From: Fontisphaera persica
GTDB taxonomy: Bacteria > Verrucomicrobiota > Verrucomicrobiia > Limisphaerales > Fontisphaeraceae
NCBI RefSeq assembly: GCF_024832785.1
Contig: NZ_CP116615.1
Location: forward strand, 4,278,001-4,342,000
Length of the DNA stretch: 64,000 nucleotides
Direction: 5' to 3'
Shown here: positions 63,174 to 64,000 of the stretch, piece by piece
Layout: each line of letters starts with the position of its first letter
How positions within the stretch are numbered: the stretch's first letter is position 1
The notes under the pieces: generated by a model
The model's database searches: none
Told to the model about the DNA's origin: nothing
What the model saw: the letters and a program-made list of their open reading frames with translations, nothing else
Made by a program: the position numbers and the translations under genes

Positions 63174-64000
63174 ATGCGATTCATCCGCCGCGAATGGGCC
63201 TGGCTGTTGGGATTGATGGTGGCCGTCTTTTTGGTGTGGGGTCTGCATTACGACCGGCTAACCCCGGAAAATTGGAAGGTCTCTCCCTCATACGGCACCG
63301 ATTCCCTCTCCATGATGGCGTTAATCAAAGCGGCCAGCGAGGGGGATTTCGTGCCGTTTTTGCCCAAAACCATGAGCCGGTTGGGCGCACCGGACCAGGC
63401 CGCCTGGGACGATTATCCGCTCATGGAGGAGCTGTTCGTTTTTGTGCTGGGCATCTTTGCGCGGTGGTTTGGCCTGACGGCAGCGGCCAATTTCGGAGTT
63501 CTGCTGGGCCACCTCACCTCGGCCCTGGCCTTTTTCATCGTCTGCCGTTACCTGCGATATCACCGGGTTTTATCCATGGCGGCGGCCATTTTGTTTTCCT
63601 TTATTTACTATCACCTGTGGCGGAGTTTGCCGCACCTGGTGGTGGCGCTTTCTTACACCATTCCGCTCACACTTCTGAGCACCTGGTTGCTGGCGGGCAG
63701 CCGACGCCTGCGGTGGGGCGGAAAACCTTTCTGGTTTTGTGTGATTTCTGCTCTGCTCATCGGCCAGAGCAATCCCTATAACCTGAATCTATATTTTCAA
63801 CTAACCCTGCTGGGGCTGGCCGCGCATTGGATAACCCGCCGCCGCAAGCTCAATTTGAAAATCGGTGGCTTCTGCCTGGCACTGGCGGCCGCCATGTTTT
63901 TTGCCTGCAACCTCGACACCTTTCTTTACCAGTGGCAGCACGGCAAAAACACCGAGGGCTTCTTCCGCGCCTATTTCCAGTGCGAGCTGTACGGCCTGAA
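63174..64000 (+). CDS. polytopic membrane protein, GT-C-like (3' end cut by window)
   Basis: The first 275 residues of a membrane protein that runs past the window end. ATG 63174 is divergent from the endonuclease, with an 80-nt gap. After a short basic N-terminus come hydrophobic spans (EWAWLLGLMVAVFLVWGL; FGLTAAANFGVLLGHLTSALAFFIV; VLSMAAAILFSFIYYHLW; PLTLLSTWLLAG; FWFCVISALLIGQ; FCLALAAAMFFACNL). The first periplasmic loop is about 65 residues (DRLTPENWKVSPSYGTDSLSMMALIKAASEGDF) and has an acidic TDSL/DYP pattern reminiscent of GT-C glycosyltransferases and YfhO-type proteins. Family assignment is a guess; the membrane topology is clear. Confidence 0.7.
   Translation, partial: MRFIRREWAWLLGLMVAVFLVWGLHYDRLTPENWKVSPSYGTDSLSMMALIKAASEGDFVPFLPKTMSRLGAPDQAAWDDYPLMEELFVFVLGIFARWFGLTAAANFGVLLGHLTSALAFFIVCRYLRYHRVLSMAAAILFSFIYYHLWRSLPHLVVALSYTIPLTLLSTWLLAGSRRLRWGGKPFWFCVISALLIGQSNPYNLNLYFQLTLLGLAAHWITRRRKLNLKIGGFCLALAAAMFFACNLDTFLYQWQHGKNTEGFFRAYFQCELYGL

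Overview
The window is a gene-dense, GC-rich stretch of bacterial chromosome. It carries 36 protein-coding genes that I can support, and I found no RNA gene, insertion sequence, prophage or CRISPR array. The repertoire suggests a free-living heterotroph of the Verrucomicrobiota, probably of the Pedosphaera/Limisphaerales type. The reasons are an HzsA-related dihaem protein, a DUF1080 lipoprotein, Tat-exported Gfo/Idh/MocA oxidoreductases, a TIGR03790 protein, a DUF5916 outer-membrane protein, zinc-ribbon/RDD kinases and very large secreted beta-repeat proteins. This assignment is inference from family content, not a database match.

Layout: 1-11.5 kb holds a partial PHP-type hydrolase, malate dehydrogenase, the HzsA-related protein, hisB, an ECF sigma/anti-sigma/small exported protein operon, a nucleoside-hydrolase-like exported protein, and an uncharacterised 646-residue protein coupled to a WbuC-like cupin. 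11.7-30.6 kb is taken up by two genes. One encodes a 4,932-residue secreted protein with calcium-binding and repeated beta modules. The other encodes a trimeric-fibre-like protein with YadA-like head repeats and a C-terminal S74 self-cleaving chaperone domain. 30.6-34.2 kb has a DUF1080 lipoprotein and a phosphate-uptake operon (DUF47 regulator plus Pit transporter) behind a Pho-box-like array, closed by an intrinsic terminator. The Pit protein has Sel1 repeats inserted in its central loop. 34.2-47.2 kb holds a FIST sensor protein, a DUF5916 protein, nnr, infA, an EF-hand protein, cysE, an HTH/metallo-beta-lactamase fusion, a TIGR03790 protein, an Hsp70 and hemL. 47.4-57.3 kb is a same-strand run: an oxidoreductase, a HEAT-repeat protein, a kinase/pseudokinase/RDD membrane protein and a clan-A glycoside hydrolase. 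57.5-63.1 kb reads leftwards: tgt, then a CoA-binding protein, a kinase-like protein and a P-loop (DUF4914/PEPCK-like) protein in one probable operon, with a secreted endonuclease I upstream of tgt. A truncated polytopic membrane protein closes the window.

Two patterns stand out beyond gene content. First, many start codons lack a Shine-Dalgarno sequence. Instead, a sigma70-like promoter sits so close that its -10 element ends 5-10 nt before the start codon, which predicts leaderless mRNAs. Second, several proteins are unusual domain combinations: Pit+Sel1, HTH+MBL, kinase+RDD+pseudokinase+RDD, and a kinase-like/P-loop gene pair. These are the best candidates for undescribed biology here.
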